In this document: positions 1-12,904 of the stretch, in pieces
Numbering within the stretch: position 1 is the stretch's first letter
Layout: every line of letters begins with the position of its first letter
Source: Brachionus koreanus
Taxonomy: Eukaryota; Rotifera; Eurotatoria; Ploima; Brachionidae
Assembly: GCA_016987375.1 (NCBI GenBank)
Contig: PJRA01000114.1
Coordinates: 1,290,177 to 1,344,547, forward strand
Direction of reading: 5' to 3'
Length of the DNA stretch: 54,371 bases
Notes under the pieces: generated by a model
What the model saw: only the letters and a program-made list of their open reading frames with translations
Databases searched by the model: none
What the model was told of the DNA's origin: nothing
Program-made: the position numbers and the translations under genes

Positions 1-294
1 TTTTCATTATTTAAAAATCATAATTCTATTGAAAAATAAATTCTTTACATCAGAAAAAAAACAGAACTTAATATCATTTTTATTTTTTGAGATATTCGCT
101 TTTAATTTTTGTTCATTTACTTATGCATCACCGTTAGTATTAGCAGAAAACGATAAACTTTTTGAACAGTGAAAGAGTAAAATTTTCCTTGCTTATTTTG
201 CTTTTTCACTATCAATAATGCAGCAAGCAGTCGTTTGAGAACAATTTAAAAAATCAAGGATTGTAAGAAAAACTATGTTGAAAAAAATTACGTT

Positions 295-1625
295 TTACTC
301 AGTAAACGTTTTACATGTTTTGTTAAAAAAATCTACAGAAGTTTTTTTTAATTTTTTTTCATCAAATTGATTAAAGCCTTCATGCTTTTCGGTTAATTTA
401 ATTATAATGCTTTCGAGCTTTTTGTTTAAAACCATTATATTTACATCATGAAATTTTGATTCTATTAATATCATAATTGAATGAGATTTTTTTAAAGAGT
501 GTATAAACATTGACACCCCTAATATTTGTGAAGCAGTTTTGTCACAAAAAGCTCTATTTATATTTTGTATTTAAAATCAATTTTTCATTTTATTTAGTTT
601 ACTTTTCAAAAGTAATGACCCTAAGCTCATCAAGGAGTGAATTAGGAAAAAAGTACTTTTAATACTTTTCTATATTTATTTTAGTTTTTATTATAATTAT
701 TCAAATGTTTTTTTTCAGACTTGTGCAAAATTAGAGAAAAAAAGTGACAGTCCCTCGACTTAACTTAAAATTTAAAAAAAAAAAAGATATTGTTAATTAA
801 TTTTTTTTAAGTTCAAGCTTTAATTTAAAAATTGAATGTCAAAATTAATAAGATTAAATTATTCGATAAAAAAAGCTTTTTCTTTATATTAAAGTTATAT
901 CTTGCGGAAAAAAATCGTTTTAAAGTCACTTCTTATTTAGATTTTATTTTTTTTCAAGAATTCTGGTATTTTTACATTTATTAGTTAATCTGATTTACGG
1001 ATTCGGGTTGTTGTATATAAGGGTTTTATTATTAAATTAAAATAGATATTTAAAATATTAACTAGTCAAAATCTAATTTGTAGTAAAAACGAAAGAAAGT
1101 ACAATCAGAATAAAAGGCATTTTTTTATTTTTAAATATTTTGACTCTCTACATTTTTAAATGATTTATTATTGATAAAGCTGTAAAAAGTACATAAGATA
1201 CATAGGTTAAAGCAAGACATCTCTTGAAATGACGATTACCAGCAAGCGTACGATCATATCCAGATGGTCCAATATAGAGTTCAAGGTAAACAATCCTGTC
1301 AAATTTTCCATCTGAATTTTTGTACATAACAAATGAACTCATGAATGTTGCCGACTCATCAAAAAGACTTATCAAGCAAGAATTTCCTTCAAGATGCGTA
1401 AGAAGGGCTTCAACTGTCCCTGCCAAAAGAAATTAATAAACTGATTTTTTTTTTATAAGCATTAATTAGAGATGATTTGTTTCTCGGAATATTCAAGTAG
1501 TTTTCAAGCTCCAATAGTGACTTTTTTAATAAAATGGAATGCATTCTACCGATGATCTTTTAATAAACTTAAAGCAATACTTTTTCCAGTTGATGGATTT
1601 GCTATCAGAGCTGAATAAAAAACAC
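295..1625 (-). pseudogene. Decayed DUF3987-like P-loop protein
   Basis: Three coding-like pieces lie in order on the minus strand. About 1625-1555 reads ALIANPSTGKSIALSLLKD, a Walker-A-like GKS motif, and is then broken by an in-frame TAG. About 1420-1148 follows a good acceptor (ttggcag) and reads TVEALLTHLEGN..., with a later DES and LELYIGPSGYDR. About 553-295 follows an atag acceptor and reads DKTASQILGVSMFIHS. The motif order (P-loop, TVEALL with DE, YLELY-GP with R) matches what I recall of DUF3987 primase/helicase-like proteins, which are often carried by mobile elements. The paralogous segment near 13.5 kb lacks the 1155-1683 part, so this is either an insertion here or a deletion there. 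The third piece is assigned mainly by position. A profile search is needed to confirm the family. Confidence 0.4.
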
Positions 1626-1920
1626 ATAGATTTTTTCATTAAATGTGAAACAGCAGTTAGTAAAGGACATATAATGAATTCATTGCTTATATTATTGATT
1701 TTTACTTAAAAAAAATTAAAAAATTATTATTTTAAATATATCAAGAAAATTATATAAAAATAAAGATAATAATTTAGATTTTAAATATAATAATCTATAT
1801 TTTGGCTCAAATTAGTGTCTCAAATGAAATAAACTGAATAAAGAAAATTTTAATCATTCCAACTAGTATAGTATTTTAGTCTAAGCCACAAAAGGATTAA
1901 GTCAAAGTTGACTTTTGTTA
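841..1920. repeat. Segmental duplicate of the 12.87-13.76 kb region
   Basis: The stretch from attcgataaa through cttgcggaaaaaaatcgttt to tctggtatttttaca, and again around 1690-1900, matches 12870-13760 closely. The two copies differ by a TIR element present only in the second (12905-13224) and by the DUF3987-like segment (about 1155-1683) present only here. Position 886-899 is the unoccupied counterpart of the TIR-element insertion site. The end of the segment (about 1880-1980) carries short aagtcaaagtt/aagtcattgactt inverted motifs like the ends of the hAT-like element at 28937, possibly an old relic of it. Confidence 0.75.
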
Positions 1921-2515
1921 TTACTAAGAAATAAAAAATTTTAAGTCATTGACTTAAGTTAATAGACATAAGTTATACAGTCCTGAGAATTACTCAAAAA
2001 AATTTTATTTTTACTTTAAATGGTCAAAAGACTGTCTAAGATCTCCATCAAAAATATTATTAAAAGCAATTTTATTCAAAATATTTTGAACTCTAATAAT
2101 TTCGTTTATTTTATTTTCTTCATTTAGAAAAGCAAAGCTTTTTCGATTCATTTCACTAATTTGTTAATTTAAAGTTTATAAATATAAGTTTATAATTAAA
2201 AGTTTTTAAATTTATGATAAAATATATAAAGTATATTATTCAATTTAAAAAACATAGCAAATCTAAATTTAGAAAAAAATTCGGATGCAATTTGCTAAAA
2301 TTTTAAAGTCCTTAATCTATAAAAATAAACATTGATTTATCAATACTTCAACTACTACTGCTAATAAATGAATTAAATTTTCTTATTTTAAAGAATAAAT
2401 TTAATTTTTAATCTTTATTTTAAGACTAAATTAAATGTTTAAAGCTTATTATTAATTTTAAACTATAGATTTTTTGTTCAAAACTTAATAATTCAAATAA
2501 AACTAAAATAAATAG

Positions 2516-3622
<1,107 letters not shown>

Positions 3623-4479
3623 AAAAATACCAAAATTTTTTTCATCTTTATTTTTGTCTATTACAAAATTTTAAAATAAAATATTATTTTTAAATAATTT
3701 GATTCAAATATTTTTTAATTTTCAACTAAAACAATAGTTAACATTAATTAAAATAAAATTTAAATACAAATTCGTGTGTATGATAAACTAAAATAAATTT
3801 TGTAAAAATAACTTTTATCGATATTCTGGTATCCAATTTTCAAAAACCTTTCTTAAATATTTTGCTTACTGATTTATTAAAATAGAGTCAACAATTATAC
3901 ATCATAAATTTTTCTAATTCATTTTTTAAAATTTAATAAATTAATTTTTTAATTACACCGGGGCATAGAGATGTTCTCTTACGGTCGTTGCAAAACCTCT
4001 AACTAACTTAAAAATTCAAAAAAGAAAATATTTTCATTTAGATATTGTATTATAAAAACGTTTACTCAAATTAATAAATATTCTTATTTAATTAATATAA
4101 ATTGCTAGTTTAATATTTTAGAAATATGATAATATTGCATAAATTAATTATTAATATTCATTAATTTTCTGACATAATTAAATATCCTAACTAATAGAAA
4201 AAATACATTTTACTTATTTTTGGATTTTAAGATAAAATTAGATCTAGATTGTCAAAAATATTTTAAAATGAGAGTGCACTTTAATAAATGATTTAATAGT
4301 TCAAAACATACGTAAAAAAATTTATGAGTTATCAAAAGAATCTTTTTAATTGAATAATTTGAAATTACTAAAAAAAAACAGTTTCTCTATTTTATGAATT
4401 TGATGATAATATATTTTTTAAAAAATTATTTTTAATAATCAAGAATGCAAAGTTTGGAAGCTTTGTTTCAAATTTCAGA

Positions 4480-4960
4480 TACAATCAAATCACTAATTTA
4501 CAAACAATTAACTAGTTTTTGAATAAAGTTAAATAAAAACTACATGTATAAAGAAATAATTTTAATCTTTTAAAATTTGAAATCAATGGCGCTAAAAAAA
4601 CAAGCATGTTTGAGATACAGAATTTAAGCCAAAAAAATGTTTTAGTTTAATAAAAATTAAGCCAAAATAATTTATTTCAAAAGAAATTCAATTTTTTTTA
4701 AAAAATATTTGATTATTTTATTATATTTTGTAATTATTAAAAACTTTATTTTAAAATATTTTATTTAACATTAAAAATTCATTTATCAAGCAAATTTAAT
4801 AATAAATTAAAAATTGAAGACACTTTAAAATATAAAATTATTGAAATTTAAGAATATTACTACTAAAATTCTTTTTAAAATAAAAATTAAGGCGCATTTT
4901 TGACTAATTAAGAATTAGTAAGTTTGATAGAAAAGTTTAAAGATAAAAATTTCAATTTTA
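4480..4960 (+). repeat. ggcgcattttt dispersed repeat, copy 1
   Basis: AT-rich repeat with landmarks found in every copy in this window: caatcaaatcactaatttac, aagcatg-ttgaga, tttaagccaaaaaaatg, attgaaatttaagga, then ggcgcatttttgac. It lies between the ZnT fragment and the zinc-finger-family exons, as in the other modules. No coding potential is seen. It may be a non-autonomous element or simply flanking DNA carried along with the amplified module. Confidence 0.75.
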
Positions 4961-4997
4961 ATCAATCAATCTATGTACTATAATTTTTTTTAAATAG

Positions 4998-5330
4998 ACT
5001 TTTCCTGTCCTGATTTTGATTTTGAAAGCCATAATGATATTAGTTTCAAATCATCAATCAATCATAGTGATAAATCTATTATTTTAAAACCATTGATGAT
5101 GTCAACATTGCTGTTAGATGAAAATGATAGTATGAATTTTTTTCTAAATTTAAATTTTTTGATTAAAATAATTTTTTTAAATAGACTTTTCTTGTCCTGA
5201 TTTTGATTTTGAAAGCCATAATGATATTAGTTTCAAATCATCAATCAATCATAGTGATAAATCTATTATTTTAAAACCATTGATGATGTCAACAATGCTG
5301 TTAGATGAAAATGATCGTATGAATCTTTAA
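4998..5330 (+). pseudogene. Isolated tandem 3' exons of the zinc-finger gene family (KPLM repeat)
   Basis: Two near-identical exon units with an exact 187-bp period (aaatag acceptors at 4997 and 5184). Each encodes SCPDFDFESHNDISFKSS followed by a segment containing IILKPLMMS and LLDEND. The first exon spans 4998-5129 (132 nt) and enters and leaves in phase 1. The second runs on from 5185 to a TAA at 5328-5330. The intron is 55 nt. The same exon type ends the zinc-finger gene copies at 8.3-8.5, 22.1-22.4 and 26.8-27.3 kb. Here no zinc-finger exons lie upstream, only the dispersed repeat, so this is a 5'-truncated gene fragment. The function of the KPLM repeat is unknown. Confidence 0.65.
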
Positions 5331-5689
5331 TTTTCTCTTTTTAATACATTATTTTAATTTTAGCTTTTTTTCACAATTTCACATCTCTTTCTTTTGTTAC
5401 TTGTTTTTTTTTTGAGATGTTTTGTAATCTTTCTTTCTATTTGAGTTAGACGTTTATTTTGAAATAAGAAATTTAATTTTTTTATTGTTTGCTTAAAACC
5501 TTATTTTTATACCTATATTTAAGAGGAAAAAAAAATTTATTAAGCCAATTTAAATTTAACAATATTGTGACAAAGAAAAAATAAACTTTAAAAATAAATA
5601 ATTTCCAATTAAAATATTTGTTAATCAAAAAATTACCACAATTTAAAAGTTCAAAAATATGTGTCAAATCAATAATTAAATTATAATGA

Positions 5690-6400
5690 CTGAATCGTAG
5701 CTTCTTCCATATTCGTGCTCCGCTGTTGCGAAATGCGTTTCGTCTGATTAGGCAGTCCTTCACTAGTTTTGTTCAAATTTGTCCTCTGTGCTTGCTTCTA
5801 GTCAATCCAACTTGTAGAGAGTTGTGCCAATCGACAGTGTCCAGTCCTTTCTGAATTTTGAATATTTCTATTAAATCACCACTGCCTTTCCTCTCCTCTA
5901 GCGTTGTCAACTCCAGTTATAGGCTACTGTCTTTGTATTTCATGTCGCGAAGTTGAGTTGGGCCTTTGTTGGCACGACATTTAACTTTTTTTGATTGCAT
6001 ACTCGACATGCGGTCTCAGGCAAGTGGTGTAAATTTGTTTTCATATATGCGCATCCCTCGAGATCTGCGTCTTGTGAAGCACCACGAGCATGGAGTTGAC
6101 TTTTGCCGCGGATTTGTTCAGCTGAATCTTCATGTCCAAAGTATGACTCACATTGACTCCTAGGTTCTCTGTTGAAGGAAACTCAGGCTCGTGTGGTTTA
6201 GCGGTCGCACAATCATGAATATTTTTTCCTGGGTTATGCTTACCGATTTGCATAACCTTACATTTGCCTAGGTTTAGCTTCATTAACGATTTGTCGCACC
6301 ATGCTGCCCATTCTTCCAGCGTTCGATGCGATGCAATGATATTGTTGTCATCCGCATAGTCTACATGGAAAGCTTATATTTTCAGGTAGGTGGTTTATAG
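5690..6400 (-). pseudogene. Non-LTR retrotransposon reverse transcriptase fragment, minus strand
   Basis: Read on the minus strand, VDYADDNNIIA (about 6365-6330) contains the YADD catalytic box of reverse transcriptase. It is followed by HRTLEEWAAWCDKSL, LNLGKCKVMQIGKHNPGK, an open stretch with NKSAAKVNSMLVVLHKTQISR (6283-6041), and further down KDCLIRRNAFRNS. This is the palm/thumb and C-terminal layout of CR1/Jockey-type elements. Base composition is visibly less AT-rich than the surroundings. Stops and frameshifts separate the blocks, so the copy is dead. It is related to the plus-strand fragment at 14.5-15.7 kb, which has the same SMLV-FHKTQISRDA and KDCLIRRN-FRN blocks. Confidence 0.75.
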
Positions 6401-6424
6401 AGACTGATAAAAGCTATTTTGAAA

Positions 6425-6560
6425 GCTAATTTGACGACAAGGGCATTTCGTAAATTCTTTCAAGAAGAGGATTGACGACAAGAGAACATACTGCTCATAG
6501 GAGTCATCCGGAGTCAACTTGTAGTAATCTAACTACTATTACTGCTACTATAAAAAAAAA
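6425..6560 (+). pseudogene. 3' tail of the same non-LTR element, plus strand
   Basis: Plus-strand remnant reading FKKRIDDKRTYCS and ending in a ctactattactgctactata-type tail. It is the counterpart of the terminal FKKRIDDQNITN and tri-nucleotide tail near 15660-15745. It sits head-to-head beside the minus-strand fragment ending near 6400, so the element was rearranged or nested with inversion. Confidence 0.6.
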
Positions 6561-6709
6561 TTAAATTCTCTTATTCTAAAGAATAAATTTTATTTTTAAT
6601 TTTGATTTTATTTTTATTTTTTCATTTTATTTTAATTAAAAAATTTTAAATTAGTAAAATTTAATAATAAAATAACTCAACTACATAAATTAGTTTAATT
6701 TAATTTAGA

Positions 6710-7400
6710 AACAATCAAATCATTAATTTACAGATAAAAAACTAATTTTTGAAGAAAGTTAAATTTATACAAAATGGCAATAGAACATTTCATAGCAAGG
6801 TATTTTTCATTGCAATCAAATTTCATTGCATCATTTTAATTTAATAATTAAAAAAATTTTAATTTTAATTTTTAATTTAATTTGAAATTATTTTATAAAA
6901 AAAACAATAATAATTTTATAAAGTTATATTATTTTTAAAGAAAATTTACAAATCTACATAAATCGAAAACAGCATATTTATTTGAAAAATCCATTCAAAA
7001 GATACGAGGATTTAAAAATTATTAAAACGAGTCATTTTAACGTTACAGAGTCATACAAAACAAATGAAAAAATTAATTCTAATCTTTTAAATTTGAAATT
7101 TGAAATCACTCGTGAAGAAAAAAAAAGAAGCATGCTTTAGACACTAAATTTAGGCCAAAAAAATTTTTTAGTTTAATAAAAAATTTGAACTTAATAAAAT
7201 TAAAAAAAATAATTATATTTTGTGATTATCAAAAAAGTTATTTAAAAATATTTTATTTAATAAACAAAATTTATTTTCAAGTAAATTTAATAATAAATTA
7301 AAAATTAAAGACACTTTAAAATATAAAATTATTGAAATTTAAGGATATAACTACTAAAATTCTTTTTAAAATAAAAATTAAGGCGCATTTTTGACAAATT
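6710..7400 (+). repeat. ggcgcattttt dispersed repeat, copy 2
   Basis: Carries the same landmarks as the other copies. The part from about 6875 to 7395 is nearly identical to 10997-11512, including the rare motifs gatacgagg and gagtcattttaacg, which implies recent duplication. It lies just upstream of the zinc-finger copy at 7527. No coding signal is seen. Confidence 0.8.
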
Positions 7401-7526
7401 AAGAATTAATAAATTTGATAGAAATGTTTAAAGATATAAATCTCAAACCATTAATACTATTTTTTAAAATTTTTCAAAGGCTTAGGAATTTTTTCCCTCT
7501 TTATTTACAATTACATTGTATTTGAA

Positions 7527-8530
7527 ATGCCCGTGCCAGATGACCAGCAGATTACAGCTAAACTACCAAAAAATTATAGAATTAAAATCTCTGACTGGTA
7601 CTGCAAAGTGTGCGATATTTACTGTAATAGCCAAACTCAATTTGATGTTCATTTGATTAGCCAAAAGCATAAATTAATTGACAGCAAAATGACAAATCAG
7701 GGTGATGATTCAAATGGAATGCATGCTAACGATGAAAACAATATTCAGGAAGAAAATTTAAAAAGTATAATTTTTTTGATCATCCCTGATTTATTCTATT
7801 TTTTTAAGTTGATATCCACAATTTTTCTTTGGCTGAATCGCACAAAATAAACGCCAAAAATTATTTTATACCTGAGTCAAAGCGAGTATGAAAATTTGAA
7901 AAATTTGACATCTATTGCGCTAAATGTAATTCTTATATGACTGGAAAAATTCAGCTAGTGATGGTAAGCCAAACTCAGATAAAATTTTGAATTTGTAAAA
8001 TTTATATTTTTTAAAAGCACGTGAAGGGGGCAAAACATCAATATTTTTCTCCTGGTGAAATTCCGGATTATGTACCATCAAAAATTTACAATCCGAATTT
8101 CAGCGCTACAAGCGAAGTCAATGAAACATATGACAAACTATTTAATGATGAAAAAAATAGAGATCAGAAAGAAATTTTAAAAAGTAAAATTTTTTTGATC
8201 ATTCTAGATTTCTTTTCTAAAGCATATTTTCTAAAATTGAACAACTTTTTTCTGTCCAGATTTTGATATTGAAGAAGAACAATATATTTTCAATTCTTTT
8301 ATCTACGAAAGTGAAAAATCTTTTGTTATAAAACCTTTGATGAGGTCATCTTTACTTATAGAGGAAAATAGTGGTATTGATTTTTTTTTAAATTTTAAAT
8401 TTTTTAAAAAGCTTTGTCCTGTCCCGACTTTGATATTGAAAGCGAAGAAGAACAGTATATTTTCAATTCTTTAATCGATGACAGTAATGCATCTAATATT
8501 GTAAAACCATTAATGAGCTCATCTTTTTAA
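7527..8530 (+). pseudogene. Two-zinc-finger gene copy A, interrupted by one stop codon
   Basis: Five exons can be placed: 7527-7764, about 7809-7963, 8018-8183, 8260-8373 and 8412-8530, all with GT/AG borders and matching phases. Exon 1 encodes a U1/matrin-type C2H2 finger (C-x2-C-x12-H-x5-H). Exons 2 and 3 together encode a second finger of the same spacing, the histidines coming from exon 3 (HVKGAKH). Exons 4 and 5 are diverged KPLM-repeat exons (IKPLMRS, VKPLMSS) ending at TAA 8528. Exon 2 has TGA where both paralogs have GGA (RV-Gly-KF), which would truncate the protein before the second finger. Otherwise the frame is intact, so the inactivation looks recent. The tail differs completely from that of the intact gene at 31530. 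Confidence 0.7.
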
Positions 8531-9154
8531 AAAGATTGGAATTTTTAACAATTTTCTTAATTTCACCTTGTTTGTTCTTTAGTTGTTTTTGTTTTTGTTT
8601 AATTTGAAACATTCTAATATTTTTTTCTTTTCTTTTGGACAAGTGTATTTTTTATAAATTTGTTTTTTTTTTTCATTCAAAAATCTTCACATGAACAAAA
8701 CAAAACAGTCTTCAATTTTAGAAACCAATCAATTTTCTCTTGATAACTGGATCTTGTTCTATTCATGTAAAGGTTTTCAAATTTAATTTTGATTAAAGAT
8801 CATTATTCGATTTATTTTTGTTTATTGTTTTCTGAATATTTTTAACTTGAATTTTATATCTGTAATTTAAAAGTACAAAAAAATTTTAATTAAAGTAATT
8901 GAATTAATAAAAATGGTAACAATAGCAAAATAAACTTTAAAATTAAATAATTTACCATTAAATGATTATTTAATAAAAGACAAAGATTTAATAGTTCAAA
9001 TATAAATCAAATCAATTATCATATAATCTTTTAATGAAAATTAAAATATATTTCTAATTTGGTTCAAAATCTAATTAATTATAGCTTCATGAGCTATTTA
9101 TTATCTTTTTACAAATATTACAGCTTCATCAGTGTTTGCAAAAGTTTTTATTAA

Positions 9155-10009
<855 letters not shown>

Positions 10010-10996
10010 AAAAATACCAAAATTTTTTTCATCTTTATTTTTGTCTATTACAAAATTTTAAAATAAAATATTATTTTTAAATAATTTGATTCAAATATTT
10101 TTTAATTTTCAACTAAAACAATAGTTAACATTAATTAAAATAAAATTTAAATTCAAATTCGTGTGTATGATAAACTAAAATAAATTTTGTAAAAATAACT
10201 TTTATCGATATTCTGGTATCCAATTTTCAAAAACCTTTCTTAAATATTTTGCTTACTGATTTATTAAAATAGAGTCAACAATTATACATCATAAATTTTT
10301 CTAATTAATTTTTTAAAATTTAATAAATTAATTTTTTAATTACACCGGGGCATAGAGATGTTCTCTTACGGTCGTTGCAAAACCTCTAACTAACTTAAAA
10401 ATTCAAAAAAGAAAATATTTTCATTTAGATATTGTATTATAAAAACGTTTACTCAAATTAATAAATATTCTTATTTAATTAATATAAATTGCTAGTTTAA
10501 TATTTTAGAAATATGATAATATTGCATAAATTAATTATTAATATTCATTAATTTTCTGACAAAATTAAATATCTTAACAAATAGAAAAAATGCATTTTAC
10601 TTTATTTTTGGATTTTAAGATAAAATTAGATCTAGATTGTCAAAAATATTTTAAAATGAGAGTGCACTTTAATAAATGATTTAATAGTCCAAAACATACG
10701 TAAATAAATTTATGAGTTATCAAAAGAATCTTTTTAATTGAATAATTTAAAATTACTAAAAAAAAAACAGTTTCTCTATTTTATAAATTTCATGATAATA
10801 TATTTTTTTAAAAATTATATTTAATAATTAAGAATGCAAAATTTGGAAACTTTGTTTTCAACATTGGAAACAACTTTGGAAATCCTTTCCATTACAGCAA
10901 AATAATGATGAATGGTGTTGAAATACGATTCAAATTAAAACTCTTTCGAAACGTAACAATTAACACTGAAAGCACGAAGCATATTTTCACGTTTTT

Positions 10997-11512
10997 TTAA
11001 TTTGAAATTATTTTATAAAAAAAACAATAATAATTTTATAAAGTTATATTATTTTTAAAGAAAATTTACAAATCTACATAAATCGAAAACAGCATATTTA
11101 TTTGAAAAATCCATTCAAAAGATACGAGGATTTAAAAATTATTAAAACGAGTCATTTTAACGTTACAGAGTCATACAAAACAAATGAAAAAATTAATTCT
11201 AATCTTTTAAATTTGAAATTTGAAATCACTCGTGAAGAAAAAAAAAGAAGCATGCTTTAGACACTAAATTTAGGCCAAAAAAATTTTTTAGTTTAATAAA
11301 AAATTTGAACTTAATAAAATTAAAAAAAATAATTATATTTTGTGATTATCAAAAAAGTTATTTAAAAATATTTTATTTAATAAACAAAATTTATTTTCAA
11401 GTAAATTTAATAATAAATTAAAAATTAAAGACACTTTAAAATATAAAATTATTGAAATTTAAGGATATAACTACTAAAATTCTTTTTAAAATAAAAATTA
11501 AGGCGCATTTGC
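10997..11512 (+). repeat. ggcgcattttt dispersed repeat, copy 3
   Basis: Almost identical to 6875-7395 over about 515 bp. It ends at ggcgcattt, where it meets the minus-strand transposase-like relic. No gene is seen in it. Confidence 0.8.
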
Positions 11513-11768
11513 GACAATCTTTTTCTTTACAGATTACTTTATGCTCGTCACCAATCCATTTTCGACAAAAATGTGGTAATAGTTTTTTGTTCAATTCAAG
11601 CAGATGTCTATCTAATTCTTTAACAAAAAAACAATCAGAATCCCGTTTTTGATCCATTTCAAATTTAGTTTTAAAATAATTAAAATAAAACCAATTTTCG
11701 ATCAGTCTTTTTTCTTCAATTTTTTTACTCAAAGTTAATTTTAGATTAAAATTATGATAATTGTAAGC

Positions 11769-11876
11769 TGTGAGCCATCCAGACCACTATAAATAATCCC
11801 TCACTATTTTCTAAATAAAGTTAGTTAGAAGTTATAATTAATCTTTTATTATATCCTCCTCCCCCTCCCATTTACA
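11769..11876 (+). repeat. 5' LTR of the TRIM-like element
   Basis: 108 bp, TG...CA ends, identical to the 3' LTR. Contains ctataaataa (TATA-like) and, about 25 nt further on, an aataaa, followed by a pyrimidine-rich tcctcctccccctccc near the end. Confidence 0.92.
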
Positions 11877-12266
11877 TTGGTGATAGCGGTTGAGCTTAAA
11901 TTTGAGATAAAACCAGACCACGGCTTCACATGTCTCAGCAACGGTCGGGACAACGAGACAATCCTTGGGTGGGAAATGAATTACAACGATAACGTAATTA
12001 CGTTCTCGGCCCAGCGTAGAATGGTCCTACTCAGGGAGGACCTAAAAGAATGGCTCCAGGACACTGACCTTGTACAGGACCAGGAGGTGCAATTCGGACC
12101 GCAATCCATCGAAGTAGGAGTCCAGACACATATGGAGCACGCTGGAGGCGATGCGAGCAATGGCGACGAGTGTAGCAGCGACGAAGACGAAATAGAGGTC
12201 TGGCTACGGCTCTTCCGTAAGCAGAAAATAGCGCCGGAGGGATGTGAGCCATCCAGACCACTATAA
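11877..12266 (+). CDS. Internal ORF of the TRIM-like element, possible gag remnant
   Basis: The frame is open across the entire interior and ends 24 nt inside the 3' LTR. There is no ATG at its upstream edge; the first in-frame ATG is near 11975 (WEMNYN). The product is acidic towards its end (GDECSSDEDEIE) and contains LREDLKEWLQDTDLVQ. I recognise no family. The interior is much less AT-rich than the host DNA and keeps codon-like structure, so it may be a fragment of the parent element's gag or of a captured host exon. Translation of this ORF is unproven. Confidence 0.4.
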   Translation: MVIAVELKFEIKPDHGFTCLSNGRDNETILGWEMNYNDNVITFSAQRRMVLLREDLKEWLQDTDLVQDQEVQFGPQSIEVGVQTHMEHAGGDASNGDECSSDEDEIEVWLRLFRKQKIAPEGCEPSRPL

Positions 12267-12350
12267 ATAATCCCTCACTATTTTCTAAATAAAGTTAGTT
12301 AGAAGTTATAATTAATCTTTTATTATATCCTCCTCCCCCTCCCATTTACA
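12243..12350 (+). repeat. 3' LTR of the TRIM-like element
   Basis: Identical to 11769-11876 and followed directly by the AAGC target duplication (12351-12354). Preceded by the purine-rich cggaggga. Confidence 0.92.
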
Positions 12351-12904
12351 AAGCACTAAAATTTTAAAGAAGTTTTTTTAAAAAGAATATCTGAAGTAAG
12401 TCTTAGTAGGATCTTTTTCTCAAAGATAGTTTCATTTAAAAAACAAAAAAGCTCTGAATCTTGCCATATTGAACAAAATCTTCTTTTTTTGAACTATTGG
12501 ATTGGAAATTTAAATAGCACATAAATTTACAGCTTTGACTATATTTTATTGAATAGATACAATTCAAAAGACCATTCTCGACAGTGTATAAAACTGCTTT
12601 ATGATAGTTAAAGATATCTAATTTTTGTCTAGTACAATAAAAAGTTTTAAAATTTTCAAAACTAAATCTTTTAATTGAAAAACATTTATTACCTTTTTAT
12701 CAGATTTAATTGGACTCAAAATATTATAAATTTTTGTAATATGTTCATTATCTTAAGAACCAATAGATTCATTTAAGTTTGATAATATTTTTTGGTAAAA
12801 CGATTCACTTTTCTTCAAACAAAGTCTAAAGAAATAGTTTATACAAAATTTTCAAAAAATATACCTGTTATTCGATAAAAAAGTTTTTTCTTTATTTTAA
12901 AGTC

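Larger units (their letters stand above)
11769..12350 (+). mobile_element. Complete miniature LTR retrotransposon (TRIM-like)
   Basis: Two 108-bp LTRs (11769-11876 and 12243-12350) are identical base for base, start with TG and end with CA. They flank a 366-bp interior. The element is bounded by the 4-bp target duplication AAGC at 11765-11768 and 12351-12354. Each LTR has a TATA-like ctataaataa and a poly(A)-type aataaa. A purine-rich run (cggaggga) abuts the 3' LTR as a polypurine tract. A TGG one base inside the 5' LTR could be a primer binding site. The interior has no protease, reverse transcriptase or integrase, so the element must depend on a partner. Identical LTRs mean the insertion is young. 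It lies inside the KDZ-like relic. Gypsy-type elements often make 4-6 bp duplications. Confidence 0.9.
11436..12710 (-). pseudogene. KDZ-type transposase relic, split by the TRIM insertion
   Basis: On the minus strand, 12667-12436 is an open exon-like stretch after an aaaag acceptor. It reads HKAVLYTVENGLLNC, then SQSCKFMCYLNFQ and VQYGKIQSFFVF. Below the LTR element, 11732-11436 continues with DSDCFFVKELDRHLLELNKK, LLPHFCRKWIGDEHK and a cysteine cluster CKEKDCRKC. A partner fragment at 24428-24910 repeats LLKHFCRKWI and adds a YDDACHF core. Cysteine clusters followed by a YDDAC core resemble Kyakuja-Dileera-Zisupton (KDZ) transposases and their associated CxC domains, as I recall the family. 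The reading frame is broken in several places. The name rests on remembered motifs, so confidence is moderate. Confidence 0.45.
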
